Source: Moniliophthora roreri (lineage: Eukaryota; Basidiomycota; Agaricomycetes; Agaricales; Marasmiaceae). Taken from it: DNA of 64,000 bases. A model generated the notes under the pieces. That model searched no databases. It was not told where the DNA came from and saw nothing but the letters and a program-made list of their open reading frames with translations. The position numbers and the translations under genes are program-made. Positions 1-9,960 of this stretch are shown here, one piece after another (position 1 is the first letter of the stretch; each line of letters starts with the position of its first letter). Location: positions 124,001 through 188,000 of the forward strand of contig LATX02000223.1 in NCBI GenBank assembly GCA_001466705.2. The letters are read 5' to 3'.

Positions 1-1219
1 AGAGGAGACATCAAAACAGAAAGACAGAAATCACTTCTGAAGGACATCCACTACCTACAGACAGATACAATGAGACATATGAAGAATATCTAACGCACAA
101 GAAATCCTAAATAAGACTGAGTGTGCATTGTCAAAGGAGATAGGAACAATAACAGCATGTTCTGACCTTGGAAACTTTGGCATCTAGGCCTCTGCCGATG
201 TGCGGATACTAGAAAGGGAAATGCTGTCAAAAGATGGGACAGAATACAGCCATCCACTTGTAGATACCCGACTTAGAAAAGAGAAAATACAAATTATAGA
301 ATCTAGAACATCTGGAAACATAGATACCCACACAGATATGGTTGGATACCCTAATGGCCAGGCTCTGTGACATCCGAATATTCCCTCTTTTAGCATTTCA
401 GTTACTTATTTATTATCTTCTGAATTATCAGACATTATTTATATTTTCCTGTAGATATATTTCATGGACTGTATATAAGGACAGCTAGATATCTGTATAT
501 ACTCAAGTAACTCTGCCCCCTCTGATTGTGAATACATGAAGAGTTTGTTTGGTGTATAAATTTGTGTGCCATTCCAGTTTTGCTTCCTCACTTCAGGCCC
601 TGGAGATTGGTCCTGAGTGACTCCAGAGAGATAGACATCTGATAATGAACTTGCATTGTAAGAGATAAGAGTAACATCTTGAGTGCGTTGTTGCACTTTT
701 CTAAAAGAAACTTTACACCAAGAAGGAGCCTTGGGCACTTGGAGTGTGGCCTGTGTGTATCAGGTTGTGACACACTTAGAGTATTAGCAAGGGGTGTGCC
801 TGTGCTGAACTCTTTGTAGAAATTGGTCTAGGACCTTTTCCAGTACACTGTGTGCTGTAGTTATCTTGAAGAAGTCTTGAACTCCATAGAGTCAGACTAT
901 ATTGGCTATTGAGTCTTTGTATGGGACTGTAGCTCTTGTGTTTTGTGCTTTGTGCACCATGTTCTTGTGGTGTGTTTGTGTGTTTGGATATAAACTCTTT
1001 TTAAAAACCCATATATACTCCTCTGGAGGTGAACACTTTGGAGTAGATTGCTTCCATAAGAGAGAGAATCAACCTAGCTGAGGGTTTTGTTGGCATTCTA
1101 AGTGCAGTAACTCTGATCACATTGATCCACACTTGCACAACAAACTGAGTTAGACTTTTTGGAGGTTATCTTTTGGGTAGCTTTTCACTAGTCTTATTCT
1201 TAGACAAATTAATGCATAC
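1..1219 (-). repeat. Unclassified interspersed repeat R, reverse copy
   Basis: This stretch is the reverse complement of sequence found again from about 27721 to 30397. Matching landmarks are the block at 960-1203 (revcomp of about 27721-27970) and the block at 440-730 (revcomp of about 28219-28440). It is AT-rich, very poor in CG dinucleotides and holds no long reading frame; the short frames seen are the same translated non-coding sequence in every copy. The class is not known: no transposase, reverse transcriptase or clear LTR ends were seen. The copy ends at an N at 1220, so its true edge is lost. Confidence 0.7.
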
Positions 1220-1220
1220 N

Positions 1221-2075
1221 GAGAAAATTGCAAACAGTTAGTGTCAGAAGACTGCACAATTGTCAAAGAAAAAGAATAAAAGAGATTATGGCTATGAAGC
1301 CTGACTACAATCAGACACTGTGACAGAGAAATTACCAAACACAGCTCAGTTTATATAATATTTATCACCCAACTCAGTTTTATTTGTATTTGTGACAGAT
1401 ATATTAGATTATTTATGTTGTAGGGTATATAAGGGGACATGTTTTGTAGGTGGAAAGCAGGAGAGATACTGCCCACCGATTACCAGAGTGTATGACGTTG
1501 TTGTTCAGGTAGAAGAGCTACCAGCAATCAGTATTTTTCAACCACTTCAGGCTCTAGCTTATTTAGTTGTGCAAGAGGCACAGGCTAGTTGAGACCTGAG
1601 ATTGTAACCCAAACTAGAGATATAAATAAAAGCTAGGAAGAGCTTAGTTTTTAATGCAAGAGGTGTGTTTTCCGATAAGAGAAACATTGTATCAGTCTAC
1701 TAAGAGGGTAGCTGACATGCATCAGTATAGTCTGGTGTTTCGATGTGAATCAGAGAGGGTTTCAGGCTAGCAGTGTCTAGAAGATTTGTCCTCTTGAGAA
1801 TCATTGCAGAACATAGCTAAGAGGGCTATATTCAGGTACAAGAGGTACTTTTGTTCTCACTTAGAAGAAGTTTATTCTTTGGGCAGTTTCTGGTTGAAAT
1901 CTATACCAGTATTTGCTTTTGAAGTGATTAATAAAACCATAAAACTGATAAATATTATACAAACGAACACCCATTTTCAATCTGAGAAGTTGTTTTGAAG
2001 GCAATCATCTCTGAACTACCAAGTGAGACATTGAGAATTATTCTTGACATTGCAGTAACAGTGAACCACACTGAA
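1221..2075 (+). repeat. LTR-like repeat X (fragment)
   Basis: From about 1485 this sequence matches 23412-24005 nearly base for base, with scattered transitions. There the repeat lies directly before the gag remnant of chromovirus C. Both copies pass through a TAACA about 25 bases before the match ends, the way an LTR end followed by a leader would look. I therefore infer that X is the 5' LTR and leader of the C family. The left end begins at an N and has no recognisable TG terminus, so it is a fragment. No coding content was seen. Confidence 0.5.
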
Positions 2076-2192
2076 CCAACTCACAAACAAAACTGAGAAT
2101 CAAGAACTTATATATACCTTTTTTGGGGGTATTTTGGCACCACAGGCCTCGTGTTTTCATAGTAGAGGCATAGGTTTTTGAGCATCTTCATC

Positions 2193-2985
2193 GTCTCTCA
2201 GTTTCATCTCATATAAACTGCCAATCTACATACATATTTCATATATAAAACATAAAACCTACTATAAAACCTGTATCTACTCTTACTGATGGAAAATTGA
2301 TCTGACTTCTCATAATCTCCCAAATCACCAATTTCCAACAGGTTATGGGCCCCAGTTCAGCCTAAACCACTGCATTACTTCTCTGACCTACCAACAACCA
2401 CTGACTGACCCCGACCAACCTCAACTGACTGACCAATGACCAACCCAGACTGGCCCAGACCAACCCCAAAAGACCACTGACTGACTCTGACTAACCTGAC
2501 CATTTGAAATTGACAACAATGGGAAATTCTGACAAAGATGTTGTGAAACTGAAGGGAGAAGAGAATTATAGGGCATGGGAATATAGGACTAGGGTGGCAG
2601 TGCATGGGCCATATGATTGAGGAGTGTTTTAGAGAAGAAGAGAAGAAGGAGGGGCAGTACCTGGAGTGGTATCTCAGACTCAGAAGAAATGACAGCTCCA
2701 CAACCCAGGCTACACTGACTTTAAATTTCATGAATCATTATGCCATGTGAGTCCTTGTCTGTGGGGGTGTGTTGTGAAATAGTGTTTTGCATCCTCAGAC
2801 TCATTTCAGCCTTTCTCATATTTATCTCACATGTCTTGTCTCTCAGTTTCATCTCATATAAATTGCCAATCTACATACATATTTCATACATAAAACATAA
2901 AACCTACTATGAAACCTGTACCTACTCTTACTGATGGACAATTGATCTGACTTCTCATAATCTCCCAAATCACCAATTTCTGACA
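2193..2985 (+). mobile_element. Copia-type LTR element, internally deleted
   Basis: A 5' LTR fragment (2193-2340, ending CCAACA) and a 3' LTR (2770-2985, TGTTGTG to TGACA) are about 90% alike over their shared part. The 5' LTR is followed at once by GGTTATGGGCCC, which could serve as the primer binding site. Between the LTRs only a gag remnant is left, so this is a non-autonomous deletion derivative. A related third LTR lies at 3944-4136. Assignment to Copia rests on the gag motif and is an inference. Confidence 0.6.
2519..2753 (+). pseudogene. Copia-like gag remnant, out-of-frame internal deletion
   Basis: The frame opens at 2519 with a Copia-like gag start (KLKGEENYRAWEYR) and stops after about 30 codons. 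In another frame the sequence goes on as GHMIEECFREEEKK...QYLEWY, which is the end of a gag zinc knuckle and its downstream Arg-rich tail. The neighbouring copy at 3760-3920 shows what normally precedes that tail, CENPKCWCMGHTIKE. The join falls at GTGCATGGGCCAT, so the gag middle was deleted and the two ends fused out of frame. No protease, integrase or reverse transcriptase is left. Confidence 0.5.
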
Positions 2986-3725
2986 AAGTCACTTAGCCTT
3001 GTTTCAGGGTAATCCCTGAGCCATCTATAGCAAGCTATTCATGCAGGTCATGCTCTGTCTTTGTCTTACTAACTTACAGATCAAGAGCTAATGGCTTTGA
3101 TGTGCTTTCTCTCCAATGAATGGCAGAATCTGCAATTGGTGAGTTGAAGGTCTAATATTAGTGCAAATGGTCAATTTTGAGGTTGCAGTAAGTCCAATCA
3201 CTCTAGATCATCAATCTAGCCATTGATAAATCCACAGGCTACTGGACTTCAAAGAACAGCCTCTTCTATGTTCTGGGAAATAGCTTCTCATTTACAAGGC
3301 TATAATAAGGCATCCAGCACTTTGACTGCTTGAAAATCATTCTACATACTTTATTGCTCACAGTCATTACTCAGATCAACTTTGCTACACTGTCCATGTT
3401 ATTCATGTCTGCTGTAACACAAGCTGACTTTTTGTCTCCTTAGGAGTGTGACTATGTGGATTCAGTAGAGATTGTTTAATGATGGGGTGTGGGCAGTAAT
3501 GGTGGGTTGCTTATACAGTCCTTGACATCATAAAAGGCACTGACATGCACTTCGATAGGTGGTACCTACCTTCAGTATAAGCTTCATCACAAATTGTCAA
3601 GTTGTTTAGATAAGTAGGAATGCCATTAGTGGAGTAGGTCATAAAATGCTCTCTGGTGTCAGAATGGGGCAGGTTCACCTGCATGGGTATATTCTGGTCA
3701 TATTGTTGAGAATTATGTAGTAAAN

Positions 3726-4136
3726 GCTGATGGCTAATGTGAGGATGATTCAATGTGAAAATCCAAAGTGTTGGTGCATGGGCCATACCATTAAGGAATT
3801 TTTTAGAAAAGAAGGAAAGAAAAAGAGGCAGTACCCAGAGTGGTACCTCAAACTCAGAAGAAATGATGGCCCCAAATCCCAGGCTACACTGTCTTCCAAT
3901 CTTGCTAGTCATTATGCAATGTGAGTCCTCATCTGCAGGGGAGTGTTGTGAAATAGCATTTGACATACTCAGACTTGTTTCAACCATTTTATATTTCTCT
4001 TATATGTCACATTCTCTAGTATCAGGACTCATTTCATATATACAACACAAAATCTACTATAAAAACTGTACCTACTCTTACATATAGATAATTGACTTAA
4101 CTCCTCATACTCTTCCCAAATCACCAATTTACAACA
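3726..4136 (+). mobile_element. Copia 3' fragment: gag tail plus 3' LTR
   Basis: Starting right after an N at 3725, this fragment encodes a gag tail with a degenerate knuckle (CENPKCWCMGH, the last Cys replaced by Phe), then QYPEWYLKLRRN, and runs into a 193-bp LTR at 3944-4136 (TGTTGTG to ACAACA). It is a sister copy of the element at 2193-2985, more diverged in the LTR. Everything between gag and the LTR is deleted at the same place as in its sister, which suggests that one deletion derivative multiplied. Confidence 0.55.
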
Positions 4137-4965
4137 CTCAGTCCTTAGGTGCAGCTAATGGTGACTTCTAGGCACTCCAGCCTCCTCCTTCCCATTGTTA
4201 TCCAATAACTCCCATGTTTCAAGACTCTGTCCTTCTCTCTCTGGCTCTAAGATGTGTGGCAGGCTGTTTGTTCTGTAAGTTGAGTCTTGTTGCTCTTCTC
4301 TTTGTGTGTGGCTGACAATAAGTCATAGGCTTAAGCTATGCATTGTGACATGTCAAGTGGTAAGGCCCACTATCCCTTCTATACCTTCTGCTCTCATATA
4401 TCCATTATTTTCAGAGACTGCAGTAATAGTTTAGCACTTGTTTTGAGGAATTAGTGGTTCTGAGGCAGATGGTGTCTGTTATTGAGTGAGTAGTGGGTAC
4501 CATTGACCATTCCTTCTGCTCCAACTACTCTCCATTCAGTATTGCAACACATCTTCCTTGCTTGAAGCCAGTCTTACCCAACAATTCACAATACCTCTAT
4601 TACATAGACCCTACTGCCTAGAGTAAGCCTCTACATTCATTCAATGTGACTGCTTATCTGAGCTGTTGTGCATATAGGCATTCACAACACGGTCCAGCCC
4701 TTGCTTACCATTTATACAGTGTTATTTGTGAGTGTCCATACATATATTATCTAATCTCTTACATAGGTAGACAGGCTCTGGGTATAGTTCATCAATCGGC
4801 AAGTCACATTGTTGTTTTCTGTTCATGCTTTCACTGATGCAATGTATTCACAGCTTTGATGTGTTGTCTGTTGTAGAGGGGTGGGCTGACTGTTCCCACT
4901 TTATAGTGTATAATTTATCCTTGAGCTGTACATATGTATAGATGACCATATATACTGGTCACTAG
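4137..4965. other. Non-genic, AT-rich, CpG-poor stretch
   Basis: No gene, RNA or clear repeat boundary was seen. Reading frames are short and without motifs. The base composition resembles the decayed repeats on either side. Confidence 0.5.
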
Positions 4966-5529
4966 GGTTGAAGCCCAGTGGGGTTTTACTGGATGCTATC
5001 AGACATTATTAGACAAAACCCGACTATGCATGATAGTGTCTGATGATGTCTGATAGTGTCCTTAACTCACACTATTCCAGACATTATCTGACATTATCTG
5101 ACATTCTTAGGTAGCTCCAACAGGCTGTATTAAGTGTTGGGTTTTTGTCTGATCATGTCTGATAGTGTCTAATAATAAGCTATATTTGTGACGACACTAA
5201 AGTACATTGGAGGTACTACTGAGTATAACCAACATAGGCTCCACAGCCCAAATCTCTCAGACCCCTACTGTACCCACAAGAGTGACCAAGACCCTTTGCC
5301 CTAACCCTCTGCCCAGCTCCAGGAGTGATACGAAGCAATATTTCCCTCTAGCTACAGCACATTCAGTAAAATGGCTATAATGTTCTAGGGTCGACTCATG
5401 AGAGGTTTGGCACTATCATCTGGGTCTTCTCTGAGGTGCCTGACACATCAAAATACCTTTAATTTCGCAAACACGATAAGTAAATGCTACATATACCTTG
5501 TTCATACCACACTTCACCTCTGGTCTATG

Positions 5530-6226
5530 CAAGGGGGTGGCAGGATCAGAATTACCAGTCTGAGGAGGGGGGTCTGAACTTCATTAAAAATTTTTTGGAC
5601 CTCACCTGAAATAGGCTTCCAACAGGCTCTAGATCCTCCAAGGTATTGTATTATGGTGTAGAATATGTTGTTTTGAGTGTCTGGAGACTGTTCCAATACC
5701 TCAAGGCAACATGAGGTCGATTAACAACTTGCCACATGGGCCATCAGGGTCAGATGGCAAGTACAAGTCCATTTTCTGGCGTTGTAACTTTCTGGGCTAA
5801 CAGATGATGAGAACAAGCAGCGGAACGAACCAAACAAAATGATCTATCAAGATCTATCAGACCACAACTTTCCCACCCATCTATACCTTCCATAGGAAAA
5901 ATTGGCAGAAGAAGACAAATCCTCGTAAACTACAGCTGCTTTGTTGCTGATGTCATGGCTGGGTTGCATAGAGGGCCACTGAAAGTGATGAGAAGGGTTT
6001 GAAGCACATTTTGGCAAAGGATAGCAGGAATTCAGGTGAGAGCCATGGTCATCTCCCGCAAGAAGACTCTAACCACTGCGAGCAGTGATGCTGACATTTC
6101 CCTTTTTTGAAATGTGTGGGAATAACATACCCAGTAAGGCAGGAAGGGGGGGGGTGGTACTACCCCCTCTCAGCCTTAAAATTTTTTTCGACCTCGTACA
6201 CTAATTAAGGTCTTGCCACCCCCTTG
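5530..6226. mobile_element. hAT-type MITE with perfect 8-bp target duplication
   Basis: The element is 697 bp. It begins CAAGGGGGTGGCA and ends with the reverse complement TGCCACCCCCTTG. It is flanked on both sides by GGTCTATG (5522-5529 and 6227-6234), an exact 8-bp duplication. An 8-bp duplication with TIRs starting CA(A/G)GG is the hallmark of the hAT superfamily. No transposase frame is present, so it is non-autonomous. A second copy, about 97% alike by eye, lies at 9288-9960. Confidence 0.85.
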
Positions 6227-6234
6227 GGTCTATG

Positions 6235-7126
6235 TCCAGTACTCCATGCATCGTATCAGGTTTCATCTTGACCTAGCAAAAGAGCAGCAGCCATGTAATG
6301 TGATGACAATAAGGCAGAAGGAAAGAATGTGCTAGTGGGAGGGAGCTGTTGGGAAGTGGGGATGGTGGTGGTTAGAAAGAAAGAAGTGAACATGGGGAAA
6401 TTCAGGGCACAGGGGAATTTGAGGTAAACAGTGCATGGACCACATGACACACATTTTTTCTAAGTCCTTCTCAAGCTGTTTGGTTGTGCTTCAAGTTGGA
6501 GGCCCAGGGAAGAAGCTACAGTTGATTAGTATTACTCAGAAAACTCTGAACACCAATAATGTCACTATTTCTTCAGGTTTAAATGAGGAGTTTACACAAG
6601 AGTAGTTGTCAGTGAGTTAGTCACCTGCTACCTTTACTTCACTCCAACTCACTAGCTGTAACAGACAGTGAGGAACCTGTAATGTGCCTCATCTTTTGGT
6701 CATTGAGACTCAACTCCTTTTGCAGGCAGTGAGCCTCAATCAGTTTCAGTATATAATATATATATCCTACCCTCACTTGGTGGACACCTAATTTTTCTCT
6801 TCTCATCTACCAGGTGAGTTATCTAATCTTATTATTTATTCAAGTCATATAGTAATTTTCTCTTCTCGTCCACCAGCTTAACTTTGGATAGTTTTTTCAG
6901 CACCCACCCTTACTTCATTCTGAATAGTACCTCTCCCTGTATATTACATTGTGCCTGCAGTTCACGGCACACCAGACTATGTGATATATCTGGGCTGTCC
7001 AGCCCATTGTTAGCTAATATCCTCAGGAGAGACAAAAAAACTCCACCCTCTGGACAACTGGACACACCTGTAAGTACCATCCCTCACCTTTTTATACATA
7101 TATCCATTCCCAGACCCTACTGCCTA
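6235..7126. other. Non-genic stretch right of the MITE
   Basis: Only short frames without motifs are present. It includes two related segments, TTTTTCTCTTCTCATCTACC at 6792-6811 and TTTCTCTTCTCGTCCACC at 6857-6874, a small local duplication. No gene was recognised. Confidence 0.4.
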
Positions 7127-7183
7127 ACCCCTAACCACCTAACCGCTAACCACAAACCCCTAACCTACCCCTAACCTACCCCT
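7127..7183. repeat. Degenerate CCCCTAA telomere-like array
   Basis: About eight imperfect units of the type CCCCTAAC(C) follow one another: CCCCTAACCACCTAACCGCT and so on. Fungal telomeres of this lineage are usually CCCTAA repeats, so this may be an interstitial telomere-like tract or simple low-complexity sequence. Similar isolated units occur near 34380-34650. Confidence 0.45.
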
Positions 7184-7459
7184 CAGCGGGGGTGCACTAC
7201 ATGCCATAGCCCGCTTTGCTGAAAATGGGCAGATCACGCGATCTCAGAAAAGTCCGAGTAATACTAATCGACTATACCCAGCCCGGGGAACTTGGAAGGA
7301 TTCATGACGTCGTCAAGCGAGGTTGATCGAATGGATGTCAGGAAAATGTCAAGTGCGTGTCAGATTTTCGTGGATTCGTCTAATAATGTCTGATACTGTC
7401 TAATAGCATCTAGTAACATCTCGTTGGGGTTGAAGTTCACTATCTTTTATTTATTTTAG

Positions 7460-7684
7460 CCTTTCATTATTTCTACACCAAACTCATGCAGTAACCGCAG
7501 AGTTGATTGGTTGAAAGAAGGTTCGGCGGCAGACTTTCTCACATGTCTTAATGAGGAAACTCTTTATGTGGAGGGGCTGAGCGGAAGGCGAGGCACCTCT
7601 GTGTTCACAGACTGGAACTTGTTCCTGTCAGTGGATTACACCGACTCCCCACTCCCGACAAGCTGCGAATCACAGTTTGATTGA
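7460..7684 (+). pseudogene. Orphan terminal exon, unknown protein
   Basis: After a pyrimidine-rich acceptor (TTATTTTAG) 75 codons are open to a TGA at 7682-7684. The peptide is natural in composition, with RVDWLKEGSAADFLTCLNEE near its start and a Ser/Asp/Pro-rich end. No upstream exon can be seen because the DNA to the left is the TIR-bounded repeat ending at about 7436. The likely reading is that a transposon insertion cut off the rest of a host gene. I do not recognise the family, and the exon could be spurious. Confidence 0.3.
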
Positions 7685-8239
7685 GTCCTTTTGATTGTCA
7701 TTGATACCCCTGGGCCAGATTAGAACAAAGAGAGAGAACTCAAGTTGGAATGTCAGGTCAACTCAATAATAAAGCATATTGATTCTCAGTATGCGGATAT
7801 GATGAGCAAGGTACATGCTTGTTTCGGAGCTCCAAAATTTCATGGTTACTTACAATTATGAGTTTGTGACCGCTGAAAGAGTCTTCTAAGGGTTCGTAGA
7901 CTACATGCTTTGCCTTCATCTAATATCTTACAGTCACCAAGACTGCTCTGGTTACGAGTCCGTCAAAATTAACAAGTGCCAGATGGAGGGCTTTCGGATG
8001 ATTCTCAGCGGACTGAAAGGGTTTCCACTCATAATGTCATTCGACTTGATTATCACATTGTATTGATTGTACCATCATTCGTTCATACTTATGCTATTAG
8101 GGAAATGCCTTGCCTAAATATCAAATCTGGACTACAAGTACAATCTACGCTATGAAGTACGCGCCTTTATTTAACGATATCGCGAGAAATTATAAGAATT
8201 ATACGAGACAAGAAGGCATGAAACATGGTACACCCCTGC
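7685..8239. other. Intergenic, no gene recognised
   Basis: CpG content returns to host level here, but no frame longer than about 60 codons with a recognisable motif is present on either strand. Confidence 0.4.
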
Positions 8240-8764
8240 TCATACCGGCCTAGCAACCTCAGCGCCTGACTCAATAGCCTTGCTACTACCCTTTCTGGAC
8301 AATGAAAGCTTCTTTTCCTTCAGTATAATTCCGCACCGCTCGCACAAGACCTCCCTGTCCAAACTTGAGTAAAGGGACGCGTATCAGAATCCAACGACGA
8401 GACAAAAGGGAGAGAGGCACTCACTACATCCCGACGAACCCAATGGGAAAAAGACATGCCGCCGTGATAATGCCCGTGCAACCATACCGACTTATACGTT
8501 GATGGTTTCCTTCAGCGCATCTGGCAAGAAGAGAGAGGCGGTATTCCTCTCCAACCTGGGCACGAGATTTAGCTTCAGAACGTGGTGCTGTAGGTACTAA
8601 ACGGTCATGAATTAGTACTAAAGTGTGTGATGACATGAATTCAAGGTGAACGCACCACGTCCTAGAGGTTCGGCCTCATAATCTGGTGGAGGCTCCTCAG
8701 ATACTCGAGGTGGCTGTGAGCTCGATGACGACGACTTGACTGACTTGGTCTGTCCACTTGTCAT
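8240..8764 (-). CDS. BRI3-like small membrane protein, copy 1
   Basis: Three exons, complement(8240..8363, 8425..8596, 8656..8764), give a 134-residue protein with in-phase GT-AG introns of 61 and 59 nt. The N-terminal third is Ser-rich with a PPPDYE motif. The middle has RCAEGNH followed by YGCTGIITAACLFPIGF, a short hydrophobic segment. It is followed by a CERCG pair of cysteines and a Lys-rich tail. The order Pro/Tyr-rich tail, Cys pair, hydrophobic segment ending FPIG, second Cys pair is that of BRI3/LITAF-like endomembrane proteins. I infer a zinc-stabilised monotopic membrane protein, but the exact family is not certain. A diverged paralogue lies 240 bp upstream on the same strand. Confidence 0.6.
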
Positions 8765-9002
8765 GGGCGCAGTTGGGGAGGGTAGGAGTATCATGTTGTT
8801 GTTATAAGGGAAAGGTGAGTGGAGGCACAGCTACTGCGGTGGGTAGCTTTAACACCTTTTTATTATGATACGTGGAGATTCTAAGGCAAGACTTGAACCT
8901 CGCACCGTTCGTAAGACAAATATAAAGCTGTTCAAGGGATAGTATACACGAGTACGTACTAGGGCGAGCGCTCAGAAAGAGCATCTGTCAATGCACTCTC
9001 GT
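8765..9002. promoter_or_regulatory. Spacer/promoter between the BRI3-like copies
   Basis: This 238-bp gap lies between the end of copy 2 and the start of copy 1. A TTTTTATTATGATAC stretch and a tRNA-like B box (GGTTCAAGTC on the minus strand near 8893) are present, but no tRNA cloverleaf closes. Promoter function for copy 1 is inferred from position only. Confidence 0.25.
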
Positions 9003-9286
9003 TTACGGTAGCACCGCCCCCTGCCGGTTCCGCTGACTGCACCCAATCTTTTTGGCTTTCAGCACTACCCCACATCGTTGACATACAATCTCCCTATCCA
9101 GACTGCGAGTAGATGATTAGCATAAAGCGTAAAGAATGACTCTGAGCCGACTTACTACATCCAAACGAGTCCGACCGGAAAGAGACATGAGGCGGCCACG
9201 ATTCCAGTGCACCCATACTTGCTCTTGCGCTGGTGGTCACCCTGAGCGCATTTGGCGAAGGAAAGTCCGTTATCGTGACCACTCTC
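9003..9286 (-). pseudogene. BRI3-like gene, copy 2, 5' end missing
   Basis: Two exons remain, complement(9003..9102, 9156..9286). They encode KCAQGDHQ, then YGCTGIVAASCLFPVGL, then CQRCG and a basic tail. The intron sits at exactly the same codon as in copy 1 (after ATG TA), so the pair arose by gene duplication. The 5' exon is absent because the sequence meets an N at 9287 and then a MITE. Whether the gene is really truncated or only cut by a contig join cannot be decided here. Confidence 0.55.
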
Positions 9287-9287
9287 N

Positions 9288-9960
9288 CGGTCCGAGGAGG
9301 GGGGGGGTCTGAACTTCATTAAAAATTTTTTGGACCTCACCTGAAATAGGCTTCCAACAGGCTCTAGATCCTCCAAGGTATTGTATTATGGTGTAGAATA
9401 TGTTGTTTTGAGTGTCTGGAGACTGTTCCAATACCTTAAGGCAACATGAGGTCGATTAACAACTTGCCACGTGGGCCATCAGGGTCGGATGGCAAGTACA
9501 AGTCCATTTTCTGGCGTTGTAACTTTCTGGGCTAACAGATGATGAGAACAAGCGGCGGAACGAACCAAACAAAATGATCTATCAAGATCTATCAGACCAC
9601 AACTTTCCCACCCATCTATACCTTCCATAGGAAAAATTGGCAGAAGAAGACGAATCCTCGTAAACTACAGCTGCTTTGTTGCTGATGTCATGGCTGGGTT
9701 GCATAGAGGGCCACTGAAAGTGATGAGAAGGGTTTGAAGCACATTTTGGCAAAGGATAGCAGGAATTCAGGTGAGAGCTATGGTCATCTCCCGCAAGAAG
9801 ACTCTAACCACTGCGAGCAGTGATGCTGACATTTCCCTTTTTGGAAATGCGTGGGAATAACATACCCAGTAAGGCAGGAAGGGGGGGGTGGTACTACCCC
9901 CTCTCAGCCTTAAAAAATTTTTCGACCTCGTACACTAATTAAGGTCTTGCCACCCCCTTG
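9288..9960. mobile_element. hAT-type MITE, copy 2, left end missing
   Basis: The sequence matches 5556-6226 almost throughout and ends with the same TIR, TGCCACCCCCTTG, at 9960. The left TIR is missing because the copy starts at an N at 9287. The base run right of the element, CTCTGTAC, would be the target duplication, but its partner is lost with the left end. Confidence 0.8.

Larger units (their letters stand above)
4966..7436. repeat. TIR-bounded unknown element, hosting a MITE
   Basis: The left end (4966-5014) and the right end (7379-7436) are imperfect inverted copies. Read inward, both carry TTACT(G/A)GATGCTAT followed by (C/T)AGACATTATTAGAC-type units. More copies of the short unit TCTGATAGTGTC and its reverse lie at 5030-5195 and near 7385. 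Such sub-terminal repeats next to TIRs are common in DNA transposons. No transposase is seen inside, and a hAT MITE is inserted at 5530-6226. The superfamily is unknown and the outer ends are approximate. It could also be two separate repeats that share an end sequence. Confidence 0.35.

Noticed and set aside
439..738. Minus-strand 99-codon frame as a gene
   Set aside because: The same frame appears in every copy of repeat R (also 28244-28429 and 29262-29516) with no motif; the surrounding DNA is CpG-poor repeat.
4981..5195. CRISPR-like array (repeated TCTGATAGTGTC words)
   Set aside because: Units are short, irregular, in both orientations and without spacers of even length; the genome is eukaryotic. 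They fit sub-terminal transposon repeats.
8866..8950. tRNA gene on the minus strand (GGTTCAAGTC B box and an anticodon-like CTTACGA loop)
   Set aside because: The T stem closes only with an 8-base loop, the variable region is too short, and no D arm or matching acceptor stem is found upstream.
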